A stretch of DNA of 13,316 bases from an uncultured Clostridia bacterium (GTDB taxonomy: Bacteria; Bacillota; Clostridia; Oscillospirales; CAG-272): the NCBI GenBank assembly GCA_946055715.1, contig CAMGGT010000004.1, positions 1 to 13,316 on the forward strand, written 5' to 3'. The translations under genes and the position numbers were made by a program. Every line of letters begins with the position of its first letter. Positions within the stretch are counted from its first letter, which is position 1. The notes beneath the pieces were generated by a model that worked only from the letters and a program-made list of their open reading frames with translations, was not told where the DNA came from and made no database searches. Positions 5,789 to 13,316 of the stretch are shown here, in pieces.

Positions 5789-8722
5789 ATGAGCCAACAA
5801 ACCATCTATGACTGCCACCTGGGCAAAGGCGGCTTTCTGGGGGCAGACTTTTCTTCCTCCCCCGTCCACACCGACCCGCGGCGGCTGTGCGAATGCATCA
5901 ACCTCTGGCACGACTACGGCTCCGAGCCGGGCGGATATCTGGAATCCTTCCCCGGTTTTCGCAAGCTGGCCGCAACAGACGGGTGCGTGCATGCGCTGTT
6001 TGGCTTTGCGCCCCCGCATGACCCCGCCGGGCGCACCTTTCTGCTGATGCACGCCGGCACAAAGCTGTATGCGGCGCAGACCGTGGCCAAAGAAACGGCC
6101 CTGTCTGCGGTGCCAATCGCAGACGGGCTGGTAGACGCAGACAGCTGCCTGTTTGCCGCGGGAGAACAGGTGGGCATTCTGGACGGCACACACTATCGCC
6201 TGCTCTCCTTTGCGCCCGACACCGCGCAGTTTACCCTCTCTGATGCCACGGAGACCTACATCCCCCTGACCTATGAAAACGAAGTGGCGCTGGAACAGCG
6301 CAACGCCCTCTCGCAGAAGGTACGCGAGGGGTGGCAGTTCTCTCACCCGCAGGACTATGCCATCGGCACGCCCGGACTGATCTTTGATGTGATAAGCGAG
6401 GTGGGGCAGACCTGCCGCGTATCGGGCATTGCCGAGCCGCGGCGCATGGTGTGCATCCCCGCCGCCACCGTCATCGGGCAGAGGACCTTTCGGGTGGTGG
6501 AAGTGGGCGACCGCGCCTTTCAGAATGACAACACGCTGGAGATGCTTTCGGTGGAAGAAGGGGTGGAACGCCTGGGGCGATATGCCTTCAACACCTGCCT
6601 GGGCCTGCACACCGTGACCCTGCCTGACAGCGTGACCACCATTGGCAAGGGATGCTTTGCAGGTTCGGCCGCCCTTGCCGCCCTGCACATCGGGCAGAAC
6701 ACAGCCGCCATCGGCGACTATGCCTTCTATCAATGCGCCGCCCTTGCAAGCGTGACCTACACCGGCTCGTCCGAGGAATGGGCAGACATACAGATGGGCA
6801 CGCACAACGACTCGCTGACGGCGCTGACCCCCGCCTGCGAATCGCTGGGCAGTTCTGCGGAATGTTGCCTGCGCCTGTGCCTGCACGAGAAATGCACATC
6901 CCTTGACGGCGTGTTTCTGGACGGCGTGGCCCTGCCCGACACCGACTATTCGCTCACCTGTGACACCGCCGCCATCGCGGGCAAGACCTACTATCGCAAA
7001 GCAGGGCAACGCTATGTGCCCGAGACCCTGACCGCGGGCGCTGCATTGGGCGACGGCCTTTATGAAAAGAACGCCGTGTACTATGAGAGCGTCTTCGAGG
7101 GAGAAGGCAGCGGTGCTGTGGTGAACGCGGTGTTGCTGTATGCCGAGCATGTACGCCTTCTCTTTGACCGCCGCGCAGAAGTGCTGGCCACCCTCTCGCA
7201 AGAGGTGTATGCCGAGGTGGCCATGCCCTGCTTCGGCACTTCGGTGCAGACGGCGCAGGCCATCTGTACCTGCCGCGCGGCCGCCTGCTTTGACGGGCGC
7301 ATCTTTCTGACCGGCTCGCCCAAAGCGCCGGGCGTGGTGTTCTTTTCTCACCGCAACCGAAAGGGAAAAAATGACCCCGCCTACTTCGGCGTATGCAACT
7401 TCATGCGCGACGGCGTGGGCGCGGTGCCCAACGCGGCCATTTCTGCCTCTGCCGACACCCTGTATGTCTATAAGGGCGGGCAGAGCGAGGAAGGTACGGT
7501 CTTCTGCCACCGCGCCGAGGACACGGGGGATGACCTGCTCCCCCGCATTTACCCTTCGGTGTCGGGGGTCAGCGGCGCGTTTTGCGTGGGCGCGGCCTGC
7601 AACTTTGCAGACGACCCGGTGTTTTTGTCTGCCATGGGGCTGGAAGCCACCCGCGCCTCTGCCGTCACGGCCGAGCGGTCGCTGTATCACCGTTCTACCC
7701 GCGTGGATGCGCGGCTGGCGGGAGAAGACCTGCCCGGCACCCGCATGATCGAGTGGCAGGGCTACCTGCTGCTTCTGTGCCCCGGCGGGCATATCTACAT
7801 GGCAGACAGCCGCCTTGTCTCCTCCGTCCCCACCGGCGGCAAGGAGTATGAATGGCTGTATTTAGAGGATGTCGGCTCCTACACGGATGACCTGCCGGTC
7901 TACCGGTATGCCACCGCCTGGCCGCAGGATGTGCTGTCTGCCTATGTGAGTGAAAGCGGCGCGCCCGTCTCGCTGTCGGATGTGCCGGACGGCCTGCCAT
8001 TTGGCTCCTATGAGGCCTATGCCGAACATATGAAGGACAACATTCTCTCCCTCGGCCTGACGCTGCTCCGCGCAGACGGCACCGAAGAAGAGACAGCCGC
8101 CGTCTGTTCCCTTGAGCAAGACGAAGAGGGCAACAGCGTCTTCTTTCTGCTGTGCGCAACGGAAGAGAGGTGCGGCGGCACCTTCCACGCGGCGCGGGTG
8201 GGCTGTGCGGTGGGCGACCGGCTGTTTTTGGGCACGGGGGACGGCAGTGTGCTGTGCGCCAACACCGACCTGCGCACCCCGATCCTGCTGTCGCAGGGAG
8301 AGCGGATGCTGCGCATCCCCCGCGCGGCCTACGCTGTCTGCGGCCACCGGTACCTCTGCGCCGCCGTCACCGCGGCGGACTGTGCCGGCACACCCCACCT
8401 GACCAAGAACACCCGCCGCGACGGCACGGTCATCGACACAAAGGCCCTGCCGGGCGGCCGCGTGCATGTACGGATACGCACTGACCGCGAGGGCTGGAAG
8501 GATGCCGGCAGCTACACCGAGGGCGAGCTTGACTTTGCCGACCTGGACCTGGGGACGGCGGTGTTTGCCGACAGACAGTTTGGGCAGGCCGTCATGCGGG
8601 AGCGCTGTCGGCGGTTCGTGTACAAGCAGTATGCCCTTTACTCTGACGAATACCAGCGGCCGTTCGGATTTGGAGAGATCTCCTACCGCTATACGGTCGC
8701 AGGAAGGATCAAAAACCGATGA
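5789..8722 (+). CDS. Tail nozzle / DNA-stabilisation-like beta-propeller protein with inserted LRR domain, 977 aa
   Basis: It probably closes the DNA channel below the adaptor, like the P22 gp10 / T7 gp12 nozzle. The N-terminus fits that type: DFSSSPVHTDPRRLCECINL, GGYLESFPGFRKL, GCVHALFGF, then a propeller blade ending TKLYAAQTV. A YIPLTYENE...RNALSQKVREGWQF stretch (about 155-188) matches the point where such proteins change domain. Residues ~196-347 are a BspA-type leucine-rich-repeat domain with four units of exactly 23 residues. Typical sequence then resumes: GVFLDGVALPDTDY, a YYRKAGQRY...YEK linker motif, CFDGRIFLTGSPKAPGVVFF, DDPVFLSAMGLEATR, YLLLLCPGGHIYMADSR. No signal peptide or TM segment is seen. 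GGAAAGG at 5774-5780 is 8 nt before ATG 5789; an ATG at 5781 overlaps it but stops after three codons. The nozzle role is inference. Confidence 0.62.
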   Translation: MSQQTIYDCHLGKGGFLGADFSSSPVHTDPRRLCECINLWHDYGSEPGGYLESFPGFRKLAATDGCVHALFGFAPPHDPAGRTFLLMHAGTKLYAAQTVAKETALSAVPIADGLVDADSCLFAAGEQVGILDGTHYRLLSFAPDTAQFTLSDATETYIPLTYENEVALEQRNALSQKVREGWQFSHPQDYAIGTPGLIFDVISEVGQTCRVSGIAEPRRMVCIPAATVIGQRTFRVVEVGDRAFQNDNTLEMLSVEEGVERLGRYAFNTCLGLHTVTLPDSVTTIGKGCFAGSAALAALHIGQNTAAIGDYAFYQCAALASVTYTGSSEEWADIQMGTHNDSLTALTPACESLGSSAECCLRLCLHEKCTSLDGVFLDGVALPDTDYSLTCDTAAIAGKTYYRKAGQRYVPETLTAGAALGDGLYEKNAVYYESVFEGEGSGAVVNAVLLYAEHVRLLFDRRAEVLATLSQEVYAEVAMPCFGTSVQTAQAICTCRAAACFDGRIFLTGSPKAPGVVFFSHRNRKGKNDPAYFGVCNFMRDGVGAVPNAAISASADTLYVYKGGQSEEGTVFCHRAEDTGDDLLPRIYPSVSGVSGAFCVGAACNFADDPVFLSAMGLEATRASAVTAERSLYHRSTRVDARLAGEDLPGTRMIEWQGYLLLLCPGGHIYMADSRLVSSVPTGGKEYEWLYLEDVGSYTDDLPVYRYATAWPQDVLSAYVSESGAPVSLSDVPDGLPFGSYEAYAEHMKDNILSLGLTLLRADGTEEETAAVCSLEQDEEGNSVFFLLCATEERCGGTFHAARVGCAVGDRLFLGTGDGSVLCANTDLRTPILLSQGERMLRIPRAAYAVCGHRYLCAAVTAADCAGTPHLTKNTRRDGTVIDTKALPGGRVHVRIRTDREGWKDAGSYTEGELDFADLDLGTAVFADRQFGQAVMRERCRRFVYKQYALYSDEYQRPFGFGEISYRYTVAGRIKNR
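6503..6778 (+). repeat. BspA-type leucine-rich repeats (LRR_5), four 23-residue units
   Basis: Encoded units begin VGDRAF, LGRYAF, IGKGCF and IGDYAF at residues 239, 262, 285 and 308 of the 977-aa protein, each 23 residues apart. Internal positions repeat the pattern [IVL]Gxx[AC]Fxxxxx[L]xxxxxxxxV, e.g. TVTLPDSVTTIGKGCF. The block closes with SVTYTGSSEEWADIQMG, the usual capping sequence of bacterial surface BspA proteins. The repeat is at protein level; the DNA copies have diverged. Confidence 0.88.
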
Positions 8723-9849
8723 GCATCTCACCCATTACCCAAAGCGAACTCAGCCGTCTCAAAGTGGCGGCGTTGCCCGCCCGCCCGAATGCCTCCGGGG
8801 CGTTTGGGGGGCTTGGGTATACCTCAGCCGAGTTGCGGGCGGCGTTTGACCGCCTGCCCGAGCTGTTGGTCAGCCGCTATAACGAGCTGGTGAACGCGAT
8901 CTCGGCCGCGGGGGAAGCGTCGCTGTGCGGCGCCATTCCCACCGGCATCCATGCCCCCGACGGCACGGAATATACCCTGGCCGACCTGCTGGCGCATATC
9001 CGTGACGGCACCTTTGCCACCTATCTGCGGGTGGGCGGCAGTTATCTGGACCTGGTACTGGCGGCGCTGGCCCCCTTGACCTCCCCCGCCCTGACGGGCA
9101 CCCCCACCGCACCCATGCCGCCCACCTCGGACAATTCCGGCCGCATCGCCACCACCGCGTGGGTGCGGGAACTGATGGGCGAATTTGCCCGCCTGTACGA
9201 CGATGTGCGCGCCGGTACCTACGGCAATGTGCCGGCAGGCGGCGGAACGGGCAGCGTGCTGGCCAAATCCGACGATGAGGACCACGCCCTGTGCTGGCTG
9301 GACCCCACCGAGCATCTTTTTTCTGCCCTGCATGTAGAAACCCCCGCATCTGACACAGACCTCACCCGCGCCGCCAACATCGACTATGTCGACCGGGCGG
9401 TGAAAGCGGCCGTAGCGGCGCTCAAAGGCGGCGTCAGCTCTGCCTATGACACCCTGCAGGAACTGGCGACGGCCATCGCCTCAAACGACGGAGAAATTGC
9501 CGACGCGCTGGAAGAGATCGCCTCAAAAGAGGTCAAGACCGTCTATGCCACGCTGCCCGCAAGCGGCGTGCTGACCCTGCAGAACAACACAGAATACACC
9601 GCCTCATCCTCTCTTGGCAACCTGCGGCTGACGCTGCCCTCCTCGCCCGCACAGGGGTTTATGGCCGGGCTTGAGTTTTCGACGTCTGGGGCCGAAAACA
9701 TCACCTTTGCCTACACCGGCGGCACGCTGTATGCCACCGGCGCCGACTGCGACGATGGGGTGTTCTGCCCCGTAAGTGCCATGCACTATTCCGCCGTCAT
9801 CTGGTACGCGGGCGGCAAATACCAGATGGCGGTGCGCCGCTCGCAATGA
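8719..9849 (+). CDS. Tail fibre protein, 376 aa
   Basis: A probable trimeric tail fibre. The N-terminus (residues 1-65) has an ITQSELSRLK ... GYTSAELRAAFDRLPELLVS pattern typical of virion-attachment domains in Clostridia phages. Residues 122-149 (SPALTGTPTAP...SGRIATTAWV) are the classic shaft repeat of phage fibres. Residues 242-270 (AYDTLQELATAIASNDGEI...) form the heptad-like coiled segment also common in fibres. The last ~95 residues are a beta-rich tip (VLTLQNNTEYTASSSLGNLR ... PAQGFMAGLEFS) ending with KYQMAVRRSQ, a form widely shared by phage fibre C-termini. The start overlaps the nozzle stop as ATGA (8719-8722) with AGGAAGG at 8701-8707. No chaperone gene or lectin fold is recognisable. 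Confidence 0.85.
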   Translation: MSISPITQSELSRLKVAALPARPNASGAFGGLGYTSAELRAAFDRLPELLVSRYNELVNAISAAGEASLCGAIPTGIHAPDGTEYTLADLLAHIRDGTFATYLRVGGSYLDLVLAALAPLTSPALTGTPTAPMPPTSDNSGRIATTAWVRELMGEFARLYDDVRAGTYGNVPAGGGTGSVLAKSDDEDHALCWLDPTEHLFSALHVETPASDTDLTRAANIDYVDRAVKAAVAALKGGVSSAYDTLQELATAIASNDGEIADALEEIASKEVKTVYATLPASGVLTLQNNTEYTASSSLGNLRLTLPSSPAQGFMAGLEFSTSGAENITFAYTGGTLYATGADCDDGVFCPVSAMHYSAVIWYAGGKYQMAVRRSQ

Positions 9850-12134
9850 ACTACCTCAAACACAAGCGGGACGCACTGCTGATGGCTCCCCAGACAGAGC
9901 GCGGCTATGTGCGCACCGCCACGGGCACAGACACGCTGGCCCTTCAGGACTGCTGGCCGGACCCGCTGCGCGCCTTTTCCGTTTTGGGCAATGCAAGCAC
10001 GGCCGCCGTCTCCTATTCGGTGCGTGAGCATACCCTCACCGCCACAGACACCCGGCAGCTGACGGCCGTCTCGACCTTCCGTTTTCTCTGTTCGAGCGCG
10101 GCCGCAGCGGCAAGCGGATACACACAACTGGCCTTGCTCACCTTCAAGGGGTATCTGCTTCTGCCTGCCGCCGGTGCCGTCACCTCTTCGTCGTACAGCA
10201 CCGTCACCGTAAAGGAAGGCGCAGCCGTCGCACAGGTCTGGTCGGATGCGGAGACCACAACGCTTGCCGCCACCGTGCAGGGCACGCTGCTCCCGCCCGG
10301 CATGCCGCTGCCGACGGGCGCAAAAGACATCTCGGGCATCACAGACATGATCACCGCTTATCCCGCCTCCACCGACATCCCGGCCAATACAACCGTCTAT
10401 TGGACGGCGTCGGAAGGCGTGCTGTGCTTTTCTGCTCCTCGGGCGCTCAGGCAGGGAGAGGCGCTGTGCTGTGAGACCTACCTTACCGCAAAGAAACTGA
10501 CGGCAGACCGGCAGACCATCCCTTTTGAGGCAGTCTCCCTGCCGGCGCAAAGCGGCAGGGCCTATGCGCGGGCGCAGCTCACGCGCGAATGCCTGTCCTT
10601 TCCCCATGTGACCTACAGCTATGACGGCTGGCAGGACACAAATGACCTGTACTACTATCTGCCGCTGGACGACGGCTACATCATCATCTGCGACATCTAT
10701 GTATACGACACGATCTGCCACTATACCTACGATGCCTTTCTCAACACCCTGACCTACTATTCGGAGATGGACTATGTCTCTCACACGCTCTCCGAAGGGG
10801 TGAGTACCTTTTGGCGCACAGACGATCTCCCCTCCGGTATGACATCGGGGCAACAGATCTATGCCACCAGAACGGTCGTCTCCTCTGAGGAGGTGCGCAC
10901 CGCCGACTATCCCACCTATACCTGGGAAGGGCAGGACGTTCCCGCAAGTGACAAATATGCCGTCTCCACGGCCATCGGCTTTGTGGTGTTTGAGGGCGCG
11001 CTGCTGTCGGAGGGAAAGACCTACAGTTATAACACCTACAAAATGCAGATGACCGTTTGCCCCACCGAGGGCGGTACGCCCGATGTGATCCCCGCCTCGG
11101 ATTACACCCTGCAGCAGAGCTGCCCTGCCGGAGCCGTCGTGCTGTCGGCGACCGTTTCCTCTTCGGTCAACGCGGCGGGTCTCGCGGCGGGCAACACCTG
11201 CTATCTTGAAACGGCGCAGGGCAACCTGTATGCCCTGCCTGCCGACTTCATTCTGCGGCCGGGCGAGGTGCTGGTGCTGGATGAGGCGGAGAGCACCGTC
11301 ACCGACAGCCGCGGCTTTGCCTATGAAGTATACGAAGCATCGGATGCCCTGATGGTGGAACTGGCCATGTCGCCGCGACTGCTCTGCTCTGTGGGAGACC
11401 GCAAATGCATCGTTTTGTCGGGCAACAGCCGCACCGTCACCTGCACCACCCCCTCCCCCCTGCACCCGCAGACATTGCACACGGCAGACAAATGCAGTTG
11501 GCAGACCACAGACGGCACAAGCACAAGCACGCTTGCCCTCTCTTCCGTCTCTGCCTTTGGCGATGCGCTTTTGCTGGCGGGCAATTCCGACATGCAGGAC
11601 CGCCTGTATAAGACCGAAAAGGGGCGGGTCATGCTGGAAAGCCGCTTCCTGCGCTATGCTTTCAGCGGCGGCGAGACCCCCGTCTCGTATGCGGCGTTGG
11701 GAGACGGCTTTGCCGTTGCCTTTGACCTCTTTGACAGCACGGCGGCAGACGGCGGCGCGGCCTTTTGCAATTACTTCCCCTGTCAGGTCACGGATGGGAC
11801 GGCACCCCAGTCTGTCTTCTTTCTGGCAAGCGGCACGGGAAAGGCCGTCTTCTGGCTGCACCCCTCCGAATTCTTTGCCAAGACAGCCGCCCAAGCGGCA
11901 CAGCTTCTCTGTTCGTATATGGCGGGGCGCGCGTCTGTGAAGCAACCCATCACGGTGGTGCTGCAGCGTGCCGCCGCCACGACAGCCGACATCACCCAAG
12001 CCGCCCCCGCCCTTGCGGCCCTGTCGCCCCTGTCGGGCGACTGCAGCATGCAGTTTGTGCCGCCCTCCGGCGGGGTGGTGCCCGTCGGCTGCTCTGTGAC
12101 CTATTTCAGCCGCAGGAAAGGAACCGCATCATGA
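9846..12134 (+). CDS. Large beta-rich tail protein, likely appendage or receptor-binding, 762 aa
   Basis: I do not recognise a named family. The N-terminus has a short lead, then TDTLALQDCWPDPLRAFSVL, a pattern seen at the start of accessory tail proteins in gut Firmicutes phages. The rest is beta-rich, Thr/Ser/Ala-rich and without membrane segments. Residues ~255-320 are unusually rich in Tyr and Asp (SYDGWQDTNDLYYYLPLDDG, YVYDTICHYTYDAF), which could be a sugar- or protein-binding face. The end holds a compact domain (SYAALGDGFAVAFDLFDSTA ... QSVFFLASGTGKAVFWLHPS) and a final SVTYFSRRKGTAS. It is joined to the fibre gene by an ATGA overlap at 9846-9849 with no strong ribosome-binding site, so it is probably translated by re-initiation. 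A tail tip or receptor-binding role is inferred from its position after the fibre. Confidence 0.7.
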   Translation: MNYLKHKRDALLMAPQTERGYVRTATGTDTLALQDCWPDPLRAFSVLGNASTAAVSYSVREHTLTATDTRQLTAVSTFRFLCSSAAAAASGYTQLALLTFKGYLLLPAAGAVTSSSYSTVTVKEGAAVAQVWSDAETTTLAATVQGTLLPPGMPLPTGAKDISGITDMITAYPASTDIPANTTVYWTASEGVLCFSAPRALRQGEALCCETYLTAKKLTADRQTIPFEAVSLPAQSGRAYARAQLTRECLSFPHVTYSYDGWQDTNDLYYYLPLDDGYIIICDIYVYDTICHYTYDAFLNTLTYYSEMDYVSHTLSEGVSTFWRTDDLPSGMTSGQQIYATRTVVSSEEVRTADYPTYTWEGQDVPASDKYAVSTAIGFVVFEGALLSEGKTYSYNTYKMQMTVCPTEGGTPDVIPASDYTLQQSCPAGAVVLSATVSSSVNAAGLAAGNTCYLETAQGNLYALPADFILRPGEVLVLDEAESTVTDSRGFAYEVYEASDALMVELAMSPRLLCSVGDRKCIVLSGNSRTVTCTTPSPLHPQTLHTADKCSWQTTDGTSTSTLALSSVSAFGDALLLAGNSDMQDRLYKTEKGRVMLESRFLRYAFSGGETPVSYAALGDGFAVAFDLFDSTAADGGAAFCNYFPCQVTDGTAPQSVFFLASGTGKAVFWLHPSEFFAKTAAQAAQLLCSYMAGRASVKQPITVVLQRAAATTADITQAAPALAALSPLSGDCSMQFVPPSGGVVPVGCSVTYFSRRKGTAS

Positions 12135-12358
12135 GCCAATATGCAAAGTGGATCAGCCAAGACGAAATTCTGCCCTTTACTTCGCGCTGTCTGACCTATG
12201 GCGGCACTGTCTATGTCAATCCGCCGCCGCAGGTGCTGAAAAAAGCGGGCTATCTGCCCCTGACAGACGGCGTTCTGCGACCGGGGGAACATCTGCGCAC
12301 CGTCTACTCTACCGACGGTCTGCGCATCTACCGCAACACAATTGAGGTGACACAATGA
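12131..12358 (+). CDS. Small tail-associated protein, 75 aa
   Basis: A compact protein with the motif TYGGTVYVNPPPQVLKKAGY followed by LPLTDG, a pattern (NP...L..AGY.PL) that recurs in small proteins or domains near phage tail genes of Firmicutes. It is soluble, with no membrane segment. It starts at ATG 12131, overlapping the previous stop as ATGA (12131-12134), with AGGAAAGGA at 12114-12122, and is followed by another ATGA junction. A longer in-frame reading upstream (from 11765) is only a shadow of the 762-aa gene. A tail-accessory role is inferred from position. Confidence 0.72.
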   Translation: MSQYAKWISQDEILPFTSRCLTYGGTVYVNPPPQVLKKAGYLPLTDGVLRPGEHLRTVYSTDGLRIYRNTIEVTQ

Positions 12359-12759
12359 CCTTTTATCTGACACAAAGAGGAGAAGGATATGCCCTTTGCC
12401 GCGAGGCAGAAGCCCTATGCGGCGGGGCGTGGAACATCCGCATCTGCGGTGGCGAGGGGGACGGCATGCTGTATGTCAACGGTCTGCCCCGCCCCGTGCG
12501 CGGCGGCAGGGTGTCTCTTTCGGCCGAGTGGCTGCGTGAGGGAGAAAATACGCTGACCTACACCGAAAAAGCCCTGCGCTATACCCTGGAGCCGCTGCGC
12601 CGCGCGGGGGATGTCATCTGCCTGACGCCGCCCGAGCCGGAAGTGCTGTATCTGCGCCTGGCCGAACAGCAAGAGCGGCTGGCCGCCCTTCTTACACAAG
12701 CCGAAGAGCGCCTGACCGCCCTGGAAAAACAGGCGGCGGGATTTTCTCTGTTTTCATGA
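12355..12759 (+). CDS. Phage tail-region protein with C-terminal coiled coil, 134 aa
   Basis: Not recognised. The N-terminal ~85 residues look like a small beta domain (FYLTQRGEGYALCREAEALC ... VRGGRVSLSAEWLREGENTL). Residues ~97-125 form a short coiled coil (RLAEQQERLAALLTQAEERL), and the protein ends AGFSLFS. Such a layout could support oligomerisation on the tail or act as a linker to lysis proteins. It starts at the ATGA overlap with the 75-aa gene (12355-12358), with GAGGTG at 12344-12349 as a modest ribosome-binding site. Only 12 nt separate it from the next gene. Confidence 0.7.
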   Translation: MTFYLTQRGEGYALCREAEALCGGAWNIRICGGEGDGMLYVNGLPRPVRGGRVSLSAEWLREGENTLTYTEKALRYTLEPLRRAGDVICLTPPEPEVLYLRLAEQQERLAALLTQAEERLTALEKQAAGFSLFS

Positions 12760-12771
12760 AAGGAACGAAAC

Positions 12772-13316
12772 ATGAAAAAAAGAATCATTTTCACACTCTC
12801 TTTTCTCTGCCTGCTGACGCTTCTGTTTGCCCTGCCCGGTCTGACCCTGCCCGTGGCGGCGGAACCAGAAGCCGAGGGGCAGGCCGAAACATACACCGCC
12901 CCCGCCGACGGGGCTGACGCCTCCGACGGCATGACAGCCGCCGCAACAGAAGACGGGCAGGCCGGGCAAGACATACCCGCCCCGCCTTCTGCCGAAAACA
13001 CAGAAAACGGTGTTTTTCCTCTCCCCGCCGATTCTGCCGCGGTCTCTGACGGGCAAAGCCCGACGGAGGCGGTCGTGCAGGAGGGGGGTTCGGCAGAAAA
13101 AACGACATTTTCGGACCTTTTGGTTCGCTTCTTTGGCGCCAATTGTGCCGAGCTGTTGTCGGGCCTGACGCTGGTCAGTTCTCTGTGTATTGCCCTGCTC
13201 TTCAAGAAAGGACTGCTACCCGCCCTTGCCTCCGCCCTGAAAGGGGTGGCGGGGCAAGGCGGCCGGGGCATGGAAGAAATGAAGGCCGTGGGCCAGAGGC
13301 TGACGGGGGAAGCCGG
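12772..13316 (+). CDS. Exported single-pass membrane protein, 3' end cut by window edge
   Basis: An open frame starts at ATG 12772 behind AAAGGAACG (12759-12767) and runs off the right edge with 181 residues visible. Residues 1-30 are a signal peptide (MKKRIIFTLSFLCLLTLLFA, cut near PVAA|EPEA). Residues 31-108 are low-complexity, acidic and Ala/Pro/Gly-rich. Residues 125-144 (CAELLSGLTLVSSLCIALLF) are a membrane segment followed by KKGLLP and an amphipathic helix. I recall LSxLTLxxSL...YKKGLLPxL-type proteins just before amidase/holin genes in clostridial prophages, usually without a proven role. It might be a holin partner, a spanin-like factor or a host-surface protein; none is shown here. 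Confidence 0.75.
   Translation, partial: MKKRIIFTLSFLCLLTLLFALPGLTLPVAAEPEAEGQAETYTAPADGADASDGMTAAATEDGQAGQDIPAPPSAENTENGVFPLPADSAAVSDGQSPTEAVVQEGGSAEKTTFSDLLVRFFGANCAELLSGLTLVSSLCIALLFKKGLLPALASALKGVAGQGGRGMEEMKAVGQRLTGEA

Noticed and set aside
5781..5792. Three-codon ORF (ATG GCT ATA TGA) overlapping the nozzle start as a possible regulatory leader peptide
   Set aside because: The ATG directly abuts the Shine-Dalgarno with no spacer, so initiation there is unlikely; probably chance.
4277..7792. 1171-codon open frame on the minus strand across the capsid, adaptor and nozzle genes
   Set aside because: It is antisense to several clear genes, has no ribosome-binding site or recognisable domain, is low-complexity, and crosses the non-coding 5696-5788 gap. 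Long antisense frames arise in GC-rich genes with G/C third positions.
5696..8719. Tail chaperone frameshift pair or tape-measure protein
   Set aside because: The only ORF in the interval is the 977-aa propeller/LRR protein, with no long helical repeat region and no overlapping frame ending in a slippery site.
9400..9849. Variable region of a diversity-generating retroelement at the fibre C-terminus
   Set aside because: No lectin-type fold, template repeat or reverse transcriptase gene is present in the window.
9786..11999. 737-codon minus-strand frame opposite the 762-aa tail gene
   Set aside because: Same GC-bias shadow effect; the composition is that of a reverse reading of the + strand gene.

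Overview
The window is one strand of a tailed-phage or prophage virion-structure operon. Every credible gene reads left to right: 13 genes, two of them cut by the window edges. The DNA is GC-rich, the ribosome-binding sites are purine-rich (AAAGGA / AAGGAGG), and the recognisable proteins look like those of phages infecting gut Clostridia-type Firmicutes (Oscillospiraceae-like hosts would fit). There is no tRNA, integrase, host gene, CRISPR array or insertion sequence, so the sequence cannot say whether this is an integrated prophage or a free phage.

Head module (1-5695): a portal protein open at the left edge with a zinc-ribbon-like CxxC...CxC segment; a 218-aa protein overlapping the portal stop; a 46-aa micro-protein; an acidic, Pro/Ala-rich scaffold-like protein; a small decoration-like protein; an HK97-fold major capsid protein; and a head-tail adaptor.

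Tail module (5789-12759): a 977-aa protein that looks like the beta-propeller nozzle / DNA-stabilisation protein of short-tailed phages, carrying an inserted BspA-type leucine-rich-repeat domain; a 376-aa tail fibre; a 762-aa beta-rich tail protein, probably a receptor-binding or appendage protein; and two small tail-associated proteins. The last four of these join their upstream neighbour through ATGA stop-start overlaps. No tail tube, tail chaperone, tape-measure or baseplate gene lies between adaptor and fibre, so the particle is most likely short-tailed (podovirus-like).

The window ends inside a gene for a protein with a signal peptide, a long low-complexity segment and one membrane segment, at the position where lysis genes usually begin.

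The non-coding gaps are short (at most 120 nt). Three of them, before the scaffold, decoration and nozzle genes, hold GC-rich inverted repeats without U-tracts, which could be RNA-processing or translation-control hairpins. The most distinctive points are the LRR domain spliced into the nozzle-like protein and the very compact adaptor-nozzle-fibre tail plan.
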